Shown one piece after another: positions 25,309 to 33,937 of a DNA stretch of 45,136 nt. Origin of the DNA: Clostridiales bacterium. Lineage in GTDB: Bacteria; Bacillota; Clostridia; Christensenellales; Aristaeellaceae. The notes below the pieces were generated by a model. The model made no database searches and was not told the origin of the DNA. It saw nothing but the letters and a program-made list of their open reading frames with translations. Location of the stretch: positions 1 to 45,136 of the forward strand of contig JAQXLU010000124.1 of NCBI GenBank assembly GCA_029012285.1, written 5' to 3'. Each line of letters opens with the position of its first letter. Positions within the stretch are counted from its first letter, which is position 1. The position numbers were made by a program, and so were the translations under genes.

Positions 25309-27003
25309 ATGTTACAGATTGTGCTGCTTGTCATTCAGCTGGCGGTGACCCTGGTGGTCGGGGTGTATTTCTTCCGCCAGCTGCGGAAGGAATCGCGAAA
25401 TGAGCCCGCTGCGCGCCGGGAATCCAGCAGGGAGATGGAAAAGCTGCGGCGCATGCGGGCCATCCGGTTGTCCGAGCCCCTGGCGGAGCGCGTGCGGCCC
25501 ACGACGCTTGCCGATGTGGTGGGGCAGGAGGACGGCATCCGCTCTCTGAAGGCGATTTTGTGCGGGGCGAATCCCCAGCATGTGCTGATCTATGGCCCGC
25601 CCGGTATTGGCAAGACCTGCGCTGCCCGTCTGGTGCTGGAGGAAGCCAAGCAATCCGCCGGAACGCCCTTTTTGCCGGATGCGCCCTTCATCGAGGTGGA
25701 CGCGACCTGCATGCGATTCGACGAGCGTGCCATCGCGGACCCGCTCATCGGCAGCGTCCACGATCCCATCTACCAGGGGGCGGGCCAGCTGGGCGCGCAG
25801 GGCGTACCCCAGCCCAAGCCGGGCGCGGTGACCAGGGCCCACGGCGGCGTGCTCTTTCTGGATGAAATCGGCGAATTGCATCCGGTGCAGATGAACAAGC
25901 TGCTCAAGGTGCTGGAGGATCGCCGGGTGATGCTGGAAAGCGCCTATTATGACCCGGAGGACGCCACCGTGCCGCGCCACATCCACGAGATGTTCGAGGA
26001 GGGGCTGCCTGCGGACTTCCGCCTGGTCGGCGCGACCACCCGCAGCCCGAACGACATCAGCCCCGCCCTGCGCTCCCGCTGCATGGAGGTGTTCTTCCGC
26101 GCGCTGACCCCGGAAGAGGTGGGTGCAATCGCTGCCGGGGCGGCCCAGCGGGCGGGCTATGCCCTGAAGGACCGGGAGGTGGAGACCATCGGGCGGTATG
26201 CGGCTTGTGGGCGCGAGGCGGTCAACATCGTGCAGATGTGCGCAGGGCTGGCGCAGATGGAGGGCCGCACCGACATCACCGCCGAGGACGTGAGCTGGGT
26301 GGTGAGCAGCGGCCACTATGCGGCCCGTCCGTCCCAAAGTGCGGATACAACCAGCCAGGTGGGTGTTGTCCATGGCCTGGCGGTGCTGGACGGCCACCAG
26401 GGCGCACTGCTGGACATGGAGGCCGTCATCACCCCGGGGAGTGGCCAGGTGCATGTGACCGGCATTGTCGAGGAGGAGGAGCTGGGCCAGGCGGGGCATC
26501 GGCTGCGGCGAAAATCCACCGCCCGGGGCTCGGCGGAGAATGTCCGCACGCTGCTGGCGGAGATGGGCTATGCCTTGGGCGAGCGGGATCTGCACATCAA
26601 CTTTCCGGGCGGCGCACCAGTGGACGGCCCCTCTGCGGGCGCAGCGATGGCGGTGGTGGCCGTCAGCGCCATCACGGGCCGCCCGGTGGACGGGCATTGC
26701 GCCGTGACAGGGGAGATCACCATGCACGGCGCTGTCAAGGCGGTGGGCGGTGTACCCGCCAAGGTGGAGGCGGCGCGCCAGGCGGGTCTCACCCGGGTGT
26801 TCATTCCCAGGGAGAACGATGCGGAAACTCTGCATGCCGCCGGCGTGGAGGTCGTGTGCGTATCCGAAATCGCCCAGGTGCTCTCTTCCATGCTGCTGCC
26901 CGGGGAGAGCGCCCCCAGCCACCCCACGTCCCTGCGCCCCGAGCCCATGCCCGCCGCGGCGCTGGGGGAGAATCCACTCCCCGCCGGAACGACCCTGTCA
27001 TAA
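25309..27003 (+). CDS. lonB: LonB-type ATP-dependent protease (sporulation-associated)
   Basis: 564 residues. An N-terminal membrane anchor (about 3-22) is followed by the KLRRMRAIRLSEPLAERVRP linker typical of Bacillus LonB. The AAA+ domain follows with Walker A GPPGIGKT (96-103), Walker B VLFLDEIGEL (181-190) and an arginine-rich sensor region. The C-terminal Lon protease domain has S442 (VDGPSAGAAM) and K485 (GVPAKVEAAR). It lacks the substrate-binding N-domain of classical Lon. In B. subtilis LonB is made in the forespore, so this gene is an argument for sporulation ancestry. GGGAGG precedes the ATG. It stands directly before lon, as in Bacillus, but lon has its own promoter. Confidence 0.92.
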   Translation: MLQIVLLVIQLAVTLVVGVYFFRQLRKESRNEPAARRESSREMEKLRRMRAIRLSEPLAERVRPTTLADVVGQEDGIRSLKAILCGANPQHVLIYGPPGIGKTCAARLVLEEAKQSAGTPFLPDAPFIEVDATCMRFDERAIADPLIGSVHDPIYQGAGQLGAQGVPQPKPGAVTRAHGGVLFLDEIGELHPVQMNKLLKVLEDRRVMLESAYYDPEDATVPRHIHEMFEEGLPADFRLVGATTRSPNDISPALRSRCMEVFFRALTPEEVGAIAAGAAQRAGYALKDREVETIGRYAACGREAVNIVQMCAGLAQMEGRTDITAEDVSWVVSSGHYAARPSQSADTTSQVGVVHGLAVLDGHQGALLDMEAVITPGSGQVHVTGIVEEEELGQAGHRLRRKSTARGSAENVRTLLAEMGYALGERDLHINFPGGAPVDGPSAGAAMAVVAVSAITGRPVDGHCAVTGEITMHGAVKAVGGVPAKVEAARQAGLTRVFIPRENDAETLHAAGVEVVCVSEIAQVLSSMLLPGESAPSHPTSLRPEPMPAAALGENPLPAGTTLS

Positions 27004-27017
27004 ATGGAAGAAACCCC

Positions 27018-27045
27018 TTGCAAAATGCAACAGAATATGTATAAT
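27018..27045 (+). promoter_or_regulatory. lon promoter
   Basis: TTGCAA (27018-27023), 16 bp, consensus TATAAT (27040-27045), 15 bp after the lonB stop. No heat-shock (CIRCE or CtsR) operator is visible next to it. Confidence 0.8.
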
Positions 27046-27105
27046 AACCATGCCGGAGGAATCAGCCGGTGTATTTGTGCTACCCTTTCCCATTCAGGAG
27101 GTTTC

Positions 27106-29436
27106 ATGGCAAAGAAAAAAACGACCGTGTCCATGCCGGTCCTTGCCCTGCGGGGGCTGATGGTATTCCCGCATATGGTGCTCCATTTTGACGTGGGGCG
27201 CGTCAAGTCTGTCGCGGCGCTGGAGGAGGCCATGGTCGGCAACCAGAAGGTCTTTCTGGTGGCCCAGCAGGACGCGGATATCGACGACCCCGCCGTGGAG
27301 GAGCTGTGTCGGGTCGGCACGGTGGCCAACATCAAGCAGGTGATGAATCTGCCCGGCGACAGCCTGCGCGTGCTGGTGGAGGGCGAATACCGCGCCGAGC
27401 TGGTGGCGATCACCCAGGAGGAGCCCTGGCTGTGCGGCGACATCCGCCGTGTAGAGGAGAAGTGCGCTGCCTCCGAGGTGGAGCTGGCCGCCCTCGTGCG
27501 TGCGACGAAGGATTATTTTGAGGAGTATGGCCGCACCAGCCAGCGGGTGTCCCCGGAGATCGTGAATTCTATCCGCGAGGTGGAAGAGGCGGGTCAGATC
27601 GCCGACATCATCGCGGCCAATGTGCTGCAGAAGGTGGAGGATCGTCAGCGCATCCTGGAGGAGGCCGACGTGAGCCGCCGCCTGGATACCCTCTGCGGCA
27701 TCCTGGCCCGGGAGATCGAGCTGGTGGGGGTCGAAAAGCAGGTGCAGGCCCGCATCAAGAAGCAGATCGAAAAGAATCAGAAGGATTATTATTTGCGCGA
27801 GCAGATCAAGGCCATCCAGACCGAGCTGGGCGACGCCGACGCCACCGACGTGGAGGAGCTGCGCGAGCGCATGGAGCATACGCCCCTCAATGACGAGGCT
27901 CGCCAGCGGGTGGAGAAGGAAATCGAGCGGCTGTCCCGCATGGCGCCGGGCACGCCGGAGGTTGGCATGGCCCGCACCTACATTGAGTGGATCCTGGATT
28001 TGCCCTGGGGCAAGTCCACCCCGGACAACCTGGATCTCAAGCGCGCCCGCAAGGTACTGTCCCAGGATCACTACGGCCTGGATAAGGTCAAGGAGCGCAT
28101 TGTCGAGTACCTGGCTGTGCTGCGGATGAAGCAGGACATGAAGGGCCCGATCCTCTGCTTTGTCGGCCCGCCCGGCGTGGGCAAAACATCCATCGTCCGC
28201 GCGATTGCCAAGGCCGTGGGCCGCAAGTTTGTGCAGATGTCCCTGGGCGGCGTGCGGGATGAGGCGGAGATTCGCGGCCATCGCCGGACCTACCTGGGGG
28301 CGATCCCGGGGCGGATCATCTCCGGCATCAAGCAGGCGGGCACGATGAACCCCGTCTTCCTCTTTGATGAGATCGACAAGATGAGCCACGACTACCGCGG
28401 CGACCCGGCCTCCTGTTTGCTGGAGGTGCTGGACGCGGAGCAGAACAGCGCCTTCCGCGACCATTACCTGGAGCTGCCCTTCGATCTGAGCCGGGTGATG
28501 TTCATCACCACCGCCAACAGCGTCGATACCATCCCCGGCCCGCTGCTGGACCGGATGGAGATCATCGAGGTGCCCTCCTACACCGAGGAGGAGAAGCTGC
28601 AAATCTGCAAGCGCCACCTGGTGCCCAAGCAGATCGAGGCCCATGGCCTGGCGGCGAAATCCGTGCGCATGACCGATAAGGTGCTGCGCCAGCTGATCGA
28701 GGGATACACCCGCGAGGCCGGTGTGCGCACGCTGGAGCGCACCGTCGCCAAGGTGGTGCGCAAGGCTGCCGTCACCATGCTGGACGAAGGCGTCGCCGAG
28801 GTCAGCGTGACCCCCGAGGTGCTGCGCGCCTACCTGGGCGCGGCCCGCTATACCCGCGAGATGCCCGAGAAGGAGCCCCGCGTCGGCGTGGTCAACGGGC
28901 TGGCCTACACCACCGTCGGCGGTGAAATGCTGGAGGTCGAGTGCCTGACCATGCCGGGCAAGGGGAGTCTCCAGCTGACGGGCAAGCTGGGCGAGGTCAT
29001 GAAGGAATCCGCCGAGGCCGCCTTTACCTGGGTGCGGGCGCATTCCGCGATGCTGGGCCTGGCAGACGACTTCTATAAGGATCGCGACATCCACATCCAC
29101 GTCCCCGAGGGCGCGGTGCCCAAGGACGGCCCCTCCGCCGGCGTGACCATGACCACCGCGCTGGTGTCGGTGCTCACCGGCATCGCTGTGCGCCAGGACG
29201 TGGCCATGACGGGGGAAATCACGCTGCGTGGCCGGGTGCTGCCCATCGGCGGCCTGAAGGAGAAGTCCCTGGCGGCCTACCGCGCGGGCATCCGGGTGCT
29301 CATCATCCCCAGGGAGAACGAGAAGGACCTGGAGGAGATTCCGCCCCATGTGCTCAGCCAGTTCCGCGTGGTGACGGCTGAGGTGATCGAGGATGTGCTC
29401 CGGGAGGCACTGGTGAGCATGCCGCTCTCCCGCTGA
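27106..29436 (+). CDS. lon: ATP-dependent protease Lon (LonA)
   Basis: 776-residue cytoplasmic quality-control protease. The N-terminal substrate-recognition domain (about 8-200), a coiled coil, the AAA+ domain (Walker A GPPGVGKT 354-361; Walker [11 protein letters not shown]) and the serine-lysine protease domain (S677 in [11 protein letters not shown]720 in GGLKEK) are all complete. A longer in-frame opening exists, but CAGGAGG (27096-27102) fixes the start at ATG 27106 ([10 protein letters not shown]). engB follows after 21 bp, the same lon-engB(ysxC) pairing as in B. subtilis. Confidence 0.97.
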   Translation: MAKKKTTVSMPVLALRGLMVFPHMVLHFDVGRVKSVAALEEAMVGNQKVFLVAQQDADIDDPAVEELCRVGTVANIKQVMNLPGDSLRVLVEGEYRAELVAITQEEPWLCGDIRRVEEKCAASEVELAALVRATKDYFEEYGRTSQRVSPEIVNSIREVEEAGQIADIIAANVLQKVEDRQRILEEADVSRRLDTLCGILAREIELVGVEKQVQARIKKQIEKNQKDYYLREQIKAIQTELGDADATDVEELRERMEHTPLNDEARQRVEKEIERLSRMAPGTPEVGMARTYIEWILDLPWGKSTPDNLDLKRARKVLSQDHYGLDKVKERIVEYLAVLRMKQDMKGPILCFVGPPGVGKTSIVRAIAKAVGRKFVQMSLGGVRDEAEIRGHRRTYLGAIPGRIISGIKQAGTMNPVFLFDEIDKMSHDYRGDPASCLLEVLDAEQNSAFRDHYLELPFDLSRVMFITTANSVDTIPGPLLDRMEIIEVPSYTEEEKLQICKRHLVPKQIEAHGLAAKSVRMTDKVLRQLIEGYTREAGVRTLERTVAKVVRKAAVTMLDEGVAEVSVTPEVLRAYLGAARYTREMPEKEPRVGVVNGLAYTTVGGEMLEVECLTMPGKGSLQLTGKLGEVMKESAEAAFTWVRAHSAMLGLADDFYKDRDIHIHVPEGAVPKDGPSAGVTMTTALVSVLTGIAVRQDVAMTGEITLRGRVLPIGGLKEKSLAAYRAGIRVLIIPRENEKDLEEIPPHVLSQFRVVTAEVIEDVLREALVSMPLSR

Positions 29437-29457
29437 TAGAAGAACAGGAGAACAAAC

Positions 29458-30114
29458 GTGGAAATCAAGCAAGCAGAATTCATCACCTCCATGGCCAGCT
29501 ATGGCGACTTTGCAGGTCGGGGATTGCCGCAGATTGCCGTGGCGGGCAAGTCCAACGTGGGCAAGTCGAGCCTGATCAACAAGCTGTGCAACCGCAACAA
29601 GCTGGCCCGCACCTCCGCCACCCCCGGCAAGACGCGGCTCATCAACGTCTTTGAGCTCAACCGCGCCTTCCACCTCATCGACCTGCCCGGCTATGGCTTT
29701 GCCAAGGTTGACAAGCAGGAGAAGGCCCGCTGGGGCAAAATGATGCAGGACTACTTTGAAACGGCGGATGAGCTGCGCCATGTGTTCTGCCTGGTGGACA
29801 TCCGCCATGAGCCGACCGAGGACGATAAGCAGATGAACGCCTTCCTGCGCCAGATGGGCATCCCCTTCACGGTGATTGCCACCAAGGCGGACAAGGTCAG
29901 CCGGGGCGCGCGCCAGAAGCAGTTAGCCCCCATCTGCCGGGCGCTGCTGGTGCAGCCCTGGGAGGTGATCTGCTGGTCCTCGGAGGACGGGACGGGCCGC
30001 GAACAGGTGCAAAAGATCCTCGATGACATCCTGGCCGAGCCGGAGGAGATCGTCGAAGGCCCCTCCATGGCGGAGCTGGAGGACGGCGCGCCCATCCGCT
30101 ACCAGGAGCGTTGA
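29458..30114 (+). CDS. engB: Ribosome biogenesis GTP-binding protein EngB (YsxC/YihA)
   Basis: 218-residue TrmE-Era-like GTPase needed for 50S ribosomal subunit assembly. The motifs are G1 GKSNVGKS (30-37), G2 in RTSATPGKTR, G3 DLPGYGFA and G4 ATKADK. A C-terminal acidic extension of about 20 residues (EPEEIVEGPSMAELEDGAP) is longer than usual. The start is a GTG (29458-29460) with ACAGGAG upstream. It is co-transcribed with lon. I see no terminator of its own before 30164. Confidence 0.93.
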   Translation: MEIKQAEFITSMASYGDFAGRGLPQIAVAGKSNVGKSSLINKLCNRNKLARTSATPGKTRLINVFELNRAFHLIDLPGYGFAKVDKQEKARWGKMMQDYFETADELRHVFCLVDIRHEPTEDDKQMNAFLRQMGIPFTVIATKADKVSRGARQKQLAPICRALLVQPWEVICWSSEDGTGREQVQKILDDILAEPEEIVEGPSMAELEDGAPIRYQER

Positions 30115-30163
30115 CACATCCACGGCGCATGGCGCATATCCTCCCTACCGAGGAGGAATGCCG

Positions 30164-30364
30164 ATGCGCTGTCCCATGACACACCCAGTTCATGTACCCG
30201 CGCTATCCTTGCACGAGGCTGCGATGCTCCCCGCGCTGGACGCGCCCGTTAAGCCGCGCCCTGTCCCCGCGCGGCGGCATATGCCTCCCAGGCAGGGATG
30301 CATGGCAGGGCGAGCGGTGCTCGGATGCATTAAAAGCGCCCCGACCCAAGGGCCGAAGCGCTGA
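30164..30364 (+). CDS. doubtful 66-residue small ORF
   Basis: An ATG (30164-30166) seven bases behind a perfect AGGAGG (30151-30156) opens a frame of 66 codons beginning MRCPMTHPVHVPALSLHEAA. It is rich in Pro, Arg and Ala, with no recognisable domain, signal peptide or membrane span, and its end overlaps the terminator of the opposite-strand CAP gene. The ribosome site is the only positive evidence; the composition fits non-coding GC-rich DNA. Confidence 0.25.
   Translation: MRCPMTHPVHVPALSLHEAAMLPALDAPVKPRPVPARRHMPPRQGCMAGRAVLGCIKSAPTQGPKR
30331..30362 (-). terminator. terminator of the CAP-domain gene
   Basis: On the minus strand a nearly perfect 28-nt hairpin (AGCGCTTCGGCCC with GGGTCGGGGCGCT, three wobble pairs) is followed by TTTTAATG; it begins 6 bp after the CAP stop. 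Confidence 0.85.
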
Positions 30365-30367
30365 AGT

Positions 30368-31096
30368 TTACTTCACAAAGATCTGCGTGGCGTAGATAAA
30401 GCCGTTGGGGTCGGTCACGATGCCGATGCCGACCTTCGCCCACGCGGTGGACAGGATGTTGGCTCTGTGCCCGGCCGAGGACATGAACGCGGCTTGCGCC
30501 TTGTCCACGCTGGCGTGGTGGGCGATGTTTTCCCCGGCGGCGGCAAAGCCATACCCGAAGCGGCGGAGCATGTCGCCCACGCGGCCATAGGTGGGGGACT
30601 CATGGGCGAAATAGACGTTGTCCCGCATGTCCGCGGATTTGATGCGGGCGATGCGGCACAGTTCGGCGTCCAGGATCAGGGGTGCAAGCCCAGCTGTCTG
30701 CCTGTCCGCGTTGAGCAAATTGGCCATCTTTTGCTCTTGCGCAGTGATGGACTGTGTAGTATAATCATCCCCCGGAGAGGGCGACTGCGTGGCGGACGGC
30801 TTCTGCGCAGGCGGAAGCGTCGGCGTGGGCTGTGGAATTGCGGTGGGATCGCAGATGGGATACTCGCCGATTACGAGGTCGCAGGTGGTATCACAGCTCC
30901 AGGAAGTGGCGCACGCATAGCCATCGGTGGGGAATGACCACACGCAGGTGGCGTTGCGATCCCCACAGGTGGGGTTGCATGCCTGATTCACGCTGCAAGC
31001 GCCATGCGGGACGGCTGCGGCATATTCCGCCGAGGCTACGCTGACGGTGGTGGCGAGCAGCATCGCTGCTGTAAGGACGGTGTACTTTCTGAACAT
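30368..31096 (-). CDS. Secreted CAP-domain (SCP/PR1, YkwD-like) protein with Cys-rich N-terminal module
   Basis: 242 residues: signal peptide (1-23), a module with eight cysteines (34-82) that probably forms four disulfides, a Pro/Thr/Ser linker (about 83-110) and a CAP domain (about 116-242). The CAP cavity residues are visible: H165 (YFAHESPTYG), E189 (AGENIAHH) and H210 (SSAGHRANIL). Bacterial CAP proteins of the YkwD type are secreted or surface-linked and of unclear activity; some are spore-associated. GGAGGTGA precedes the ATG. The upstream region carries striking inverted repeats. I do not recognise the Cys-rich module. Confidence 0.88.
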   Translation of the reverse strand: MFRKYTVLTAAMLLATTVSVASAEYAAAVPHGACSVNQACNPTCGDRNATCVWSFPTDGYACATSWSCDTTCDLVIGEYPICDPTAIPQPTPTLPPAQKPSATQSPSPGDDYTTQSITAQEQKMANLLNADRQTAGLAPLILDAELCRIARIKSADMRDNVYFAHESPTYGRVGDMLRRFGYGFAAAGENIAHHASVDKAQAAFMSSAGHRANILSTAWAKVGIGIVTDPNGFIYATQIFVK

Positions 31097-31113
31097 GCTT
31101 GTTCACCTCCGTA

Positions 31114-31154
31114 GTATTACGATTTTGTTTCAAATCGTGAATTGATCGTAATAC
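31114..31154. other. nested inverted repeats upstream of the CAP gene
   Basis: GTATTACGAT (31114-31123) is the perfect reverse complement of ATCGTAATAC (31145-31154). Inside, ACGATTT (31119-31125) is the perfect reverse complement of AAATCGT (31132-31138). The left ACGAT is shared, so the two pairings exclude each other in RNA, or form two overlapping operator half-site pairs in DNA. Confidence 0.7.
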
Positions 31155-31252
31155 AAACAGGGGCGCAGGTCAAGCGAAATGCCATGCGATTGCCAAGGAA
31201 AACCATACCAGGTGATGAACCGGACGAACCGGAAAGCATAGGAGGAATCCTC

Positions 31253-31675
31253 ATGATGTTTCAAAAATGCCCCCGCTGCGATCTGAACTATATCACCGCG
31301 AGCGAAAAGTATTGCAAGGTCTGCATGCGGGAAATGAAGGGCGGCAGCGGCCATGACGAGATTGAGATGTGCTCGGTGTGCAGCGAGAATCCCGTGCTGC
31401 CCGGCCGCGACATCTGCCTGTTCTGCCTCAAGGAGCTGAGCAATCAGGCCAGCAGCAACGCCAATCACGACGACACCAACGACAGCGAGGAGCAGGTCAA
31501 CACCCGCGCGCTGACCGACCTGGATGATGTGTCCTCCATGGACGAGATTCCCGAGGTGGACAACGACATCCCCGCCGGTGAGTTCGAGAAGATGGCGGGC
31601 GAGATCTCCTCCCTGGAAAGCATGCGTGAGGAAGAGGATCAGGAAGACGACGAAGAGGACGAGGAAGACATGTAA
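31253..31675 (+). CDS. Double zinc-ribbon protein with acidic C-terminal tail
   Basis: 140 residues. Two CxxC...CxxC zinc ribbons are evident: C6/C9 with C21/C24 and C40/C43 with C55/C58. From about residue 70 the chain becomes very acidic and probably disordered, ending in a Glu/Asp run. The frame extends upstream, but ATAGGAGGA just before the ATG at 31253 fixes the start (MMFQKCPRCDLNY). There is no signal or membrane segment, so it is cytoplasmic. It lies 39 bp before a metallophosphoesterase gene and is probably co-transcribed with it. A role in nucleic acid or protein binding is possible; I do not recognise the family. Confidence 0.8.
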   Translation: MMFQKCPRCDLNYITASEKYCKVCMREMKGGSGHDEIEMCSVCSENPVLPGRDICLFCLKELSNQASSNANHDDTNDSEEQVNTRALTDLDDVSSMDEIPEVDNDIPAGEFEKMAGEISSLESMREEEDQEDDEEDEEDM

Positions 31676-31714
31676 GTCCTGAAAAAGCCAGGAGGAACCG
31701 GGGGAGGAACGGAT

Positions 31715-32416
31715 ATGCGCCTGTTTGCCATCGGTGATCTGCATCTGCCCGGCGGCCAGGAGAAGCCCATGGACGTGTTCGGCGGTCACTGGGAGGGGCA
31801 TTTTAACCGCATCTCCGCCACCTGGCGCGAGCGGGTGACCGACGAGGACACGGTGCTCATCCCCGGCGACATCTCCTGGGCCATGCAGCTATCGGACGCT
31901 GTGCCCGATTTGGCAGCCATCGGCGCGCTACCTGGCCGGAAGATCCTCATCAAGGGCAACCATGACTACTGGTGGGGCGGCATTGGCCAGGTGCGGCGTG
32001 CGCTGCCCGCGGGCATGCAGGCCATCCAGCATGACGTGGTGGACGTGGGCTGCGCGGTGATCACCGGCACCCGGGGCTGGAGCTATCCCACGGAGGAAGC
32101 GCCCCTCACCCCGGAAGACACGCGCATCTGCAACCGGGAGCTCATCCGCCTGGAGCTCGCCCTGCAATCCGCCGCCAAGGCAGCAAAGGGGCGGCCCATC
32201 GTGGTGATGCTCCACTTTCCGCCACTCTACCAGCAGGATCGCGACACGCCCTTCACCCATCTGCTGGCGCAGTACCCGGTGCATACGGTGGTCTACGGGC
32301 ATCTGCATGGCGCTGGGATACGCGCCGGGTTCACCGGTGCGTCGGGCGGCATCCGCTACCTGCTGACCTCCTGCGATAGCCTGGGCTTCGCGCCGGTCGA
32401 GGTGGCGCTGGACTAA
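31715..32416 (+). CDS. Calcineurin-like metallophosphoesterase
   Basis: 233-residue phosphoesterase with all dimetal motifs: D8/H10 (GDLHL), D52 (GDISW), N82-H83-D84 (KGNHDYWW), H in MLHFPP and YGHLHG. The GDISW and GNHDYWW variants are typical of a Firmicutes subfamily of predicted cytoplasmic phosphohydrolases whose substrate is unknown to me. Ribosome site GGGGGAGGAAC precedes the ATG. It is the last gene before the dcw cluster, separated from it by a terminator. Confidence 0.9.
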   Translation: MRLFAIGDLHLPGGQEKPMDVFGGHWEGHFNRISATWRERVTDEDTVLIPGDISWAMQLSDAVPDLAAIGALPGRKILIKGNHDYWWGGIGQVRRALPAGMQAIQHDVVDVGCAVITGTRGWSYPTEEAPLTPEDTRICNRELIRLELALQSAAKAAKGRPIVVMLHFPPLYQQDRDTPFTHLLAQYPVHTVVYGHLHGAGIRAGFTGASGGIRYLLTSCDSLGFAPVEVALD

Positions 32417-32480
32417 AAATTACAGAACGATTACAAATTCTAAATCTTCTGCGAAGAAATTCAAAAAGATCACGGCAGGT

Positions 32481-32511
32481 GCATCCGACATTGAGTCGGG
32501 TGCTTTTTTTT
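32481..32511 (+). terminator. terminator before the dcw cluster
   Basis: GCATCCGAC (32481-32489), loop ATTGA, GTCGGGTGC (32495-32503), one G-U pair, then eight T (32504-32511). Confidence 0.9.
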
Positions 32512-32643
32512 ATACAACAGATGGCGGGGAATATCTGTTCTTCCCCCAAATGATGTTACATGTTGTAACAAAAAGATGAAAACCGGCGTAAGATGTCGCA
32601 TTCCGAAGTTGCCAGGCGCGGCAAAAAAGATGCGAACGAACCC

Positions 32644-32672
32644 TTGACCTCGCTCGAAAAGTGGTATAAAAT
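32644..32672 (+). promoter_or_regulatory. mraZ (dcw cluster) promoter
   Basis: TTGACC (32644-32649), 17 bp, TAAAAT (32667-32672); an alternative -10 TATAAA (32665-32670) lies behind a TGG, extended -10-like. The first MraZ-type box lies in the spacer. Confidence 0.8.
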
Positions 32673-32716
32673 GAAAGTAAGTGGGGATTTAAGCCTATTT
32701 TGTGAAAAAAGTGGGG
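32661..32716 (+). promoter_or_regulatory. three MraZ-type operator boxes
   Basis: GTGGTA at 32661, GTGGGG at 32681 and GTGGGG at 32711, each preceded by an A-rich stretch, are spaced exactly 20 and 30 bp, so all lie on one face of the helix. E. coli MraZ binds TGGGN repeats in 10-bp register upstream of its own gene, and mycoplasma MraZ binds AAAGTG-type repeats. Here the boxes overlap the promoter spacer, the likely transcription start and the ribosome site. Confidence 0.7.
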
Positions 32717-32725
32717 TGAGTGAGG

Positions 32726-33247
32726 GTGGCTGACTTGGAGCAAACGAACGCCGTGCAGGATGTGCCAGCTCATATCAGTGCCGAAGATCAAGCCCTGCTG
32801 GACAAATACAGCCGCACCTTCACCGGCACCTTCGCCCACACGCTGGACAGCAAGGGCCGCATGGTGATCCCCCTGGCCTTCCGCGATATGCTGGGCAAGA
32901 CCTTCACCATCGCCCCGGAGTTCGACTTCAAGTCCATCGCCGTCTACCCCGAGCTCGCCTACGTCCATATGCGCGAGGGCCACGAAAAAGCCCTGCTGGA
33001 GGGCGGCAGACCCGAGCGCAAAAAGTACCTCCAGTGGCTGGATGCCTACACCTTCCGCGCCCAGGAGTGCGACGGCCAGGGCCGCGTGCTGCTGCCCGCC
33101 CGTCTGCGCCAGATCATTTTGGGCGAGGATAAGGAAGTGGACATCATGGGCACGGGCGACCATCTGCGCATCGCCGTGCGCGTCAAGTGCGACGAGCAGC
33201 TGGAGGATTTCATTTCCAATATTGATCGTACCCTGGACCTGATGTAA
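32726..33247 (+). CDS. mraZ: Transcriptional regulator / division protein MraZ
   Basis: AbrB-like double-fold DNA-binding protein, first gene of the dcw cluster. Both half-motifs are present: TLDSKGRMVIPLAFRDMLG and DGQGRVLLPARLRQI. About 35 residues precede the first fold, longer than the usual few, so the start deserves attention. Two GTGs are in frame; the one at 32726 (MADLEQTN) is better spaced from GGGG (32713-32716) than the one at 32720. The third MraZ box doubles as the ribosome site, so binding there would also affect translation if it occurs on DNA during initiation. The rsmH gene that normally follows is absent. Confidence 0.9.
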   Translation: MADLEQTNAVQDVPAHISAEDQALLDKYSRTFTGTFAHTLDSKGRMVIPLAFRDMLGKTFTIAPEFDFKSIAVYPELAYVHMREGHEKALLEGGRPERKKYLQWLDAYTFRAQECDGQGRVLLPARLRQIILGEDKEVDIMGTGDHLRIAVRVKCDEQLEDFISNIDRTLDLM

Positions 33248-33311
33248 TCACGCATGAAGTATCCGCCATCGGCATACATATGTCATGGATGGTATAGAGG
33301 AGGAGTGAGCA

Positions 33312-33914
33312 ATGCTGACCCCGATGCGCAACCGTATGCGCCGCCATACCCGCCCGGCGGGGTATGTCTCCAAATCCCGCAAAGCGGAGGCAGTTGCCTT
33401 CAGCCGCCCCGGCAGCCGCGCCTTCTCCTTCACCGGTGAATTCCCCGATATGGCGGATCAACAGGTTGTGGAGACCGCTCCCGGCCGCCGCCAGTATACC
33501 GCCCGCCGCGCAAATGGCAGCTATCAGGCCGTCCGCCAGGACGAGCCCCGCCGTATGCCGCCCATCAACCGCTATGGGGTGCACTTTGTCACAGCGCTGT
33601 GCATGCTCTTTGCCTTTGTGGTGGTGCTGGGCAGCATCTTTGTGGCGAGGATCGACCAGCGCGCTGAGCTGATGAACCTCATCAGCAGCCGCGAGGCCAG
33701 CGTCAGCGAGCTGACCGCCCAGTGCGAGCGCACCCGCAGTGCCATCCAGGCCCAGTCCAACGACGTGAACATCCGCAAGGAAGCGGTGCGCATGGGCCTC
33801 ATCAGCTCCAAGGGCGTGGCGGTGCATTACCTGGAAGCGCCCAGCGACGCGGTCATCACCACCATGAGGGACCAGTCGGTCATTCAGTCCATCGCCTCGA
33901 TTTGGGGCAACTGA
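33312..33914 (+). CDS. ftsL: FtsL-like septum formation protein
   Basis: 200-residue bitopic membrane protein: a basic, low-complexity cytoplasmic N-terminus (about 1-88), one transmembrane segment (about 90-111) and a short extracellular coiled coil (about 115-157), ending in a segment (IRKEAVRMGLISS) like the C-terminal part of FtsL/DivIC proteins. Sequence similarity is weak, as usual for FtsL, so the call rests on topology and on position between mraZ and the class B PBP. FtsL joins FtsQ and FtsB/DivIC to activate septal synthesis by FtsW and the PBP. GAGGAGGAG precedes the ATG. The N-terminal tail is unusually long. Confidence 0.75.
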   Translation: MLTPMRNRMRRHTRPAGYVSKSRKAEAVAFSRPGSRAFSFTGEFPDMADQQVVETAPGRRQYTARRANGSYQAVRQDEPRRMPPINRYGVHFVTALCMLFAFVVVLGSIFVARIDQRAELMNLISSREASVSELTAQCERTRSAIQAQSNDVNIRKEAVRMGLISSKGVAVHYLEAPSDAVITTMRDQSVIQSIASIWGN

Positions 33915-33937
33915 GCAGCATTGATAAAGCCCACACC

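Noticed and set aside
27094-29808. 904-codon open frame on the minus strand opposite lon and engB
   Set aside because: A shadow of lon with the same His/Leu/Gly/Ala-rich artefact composition; lon has all catalytic motifs.
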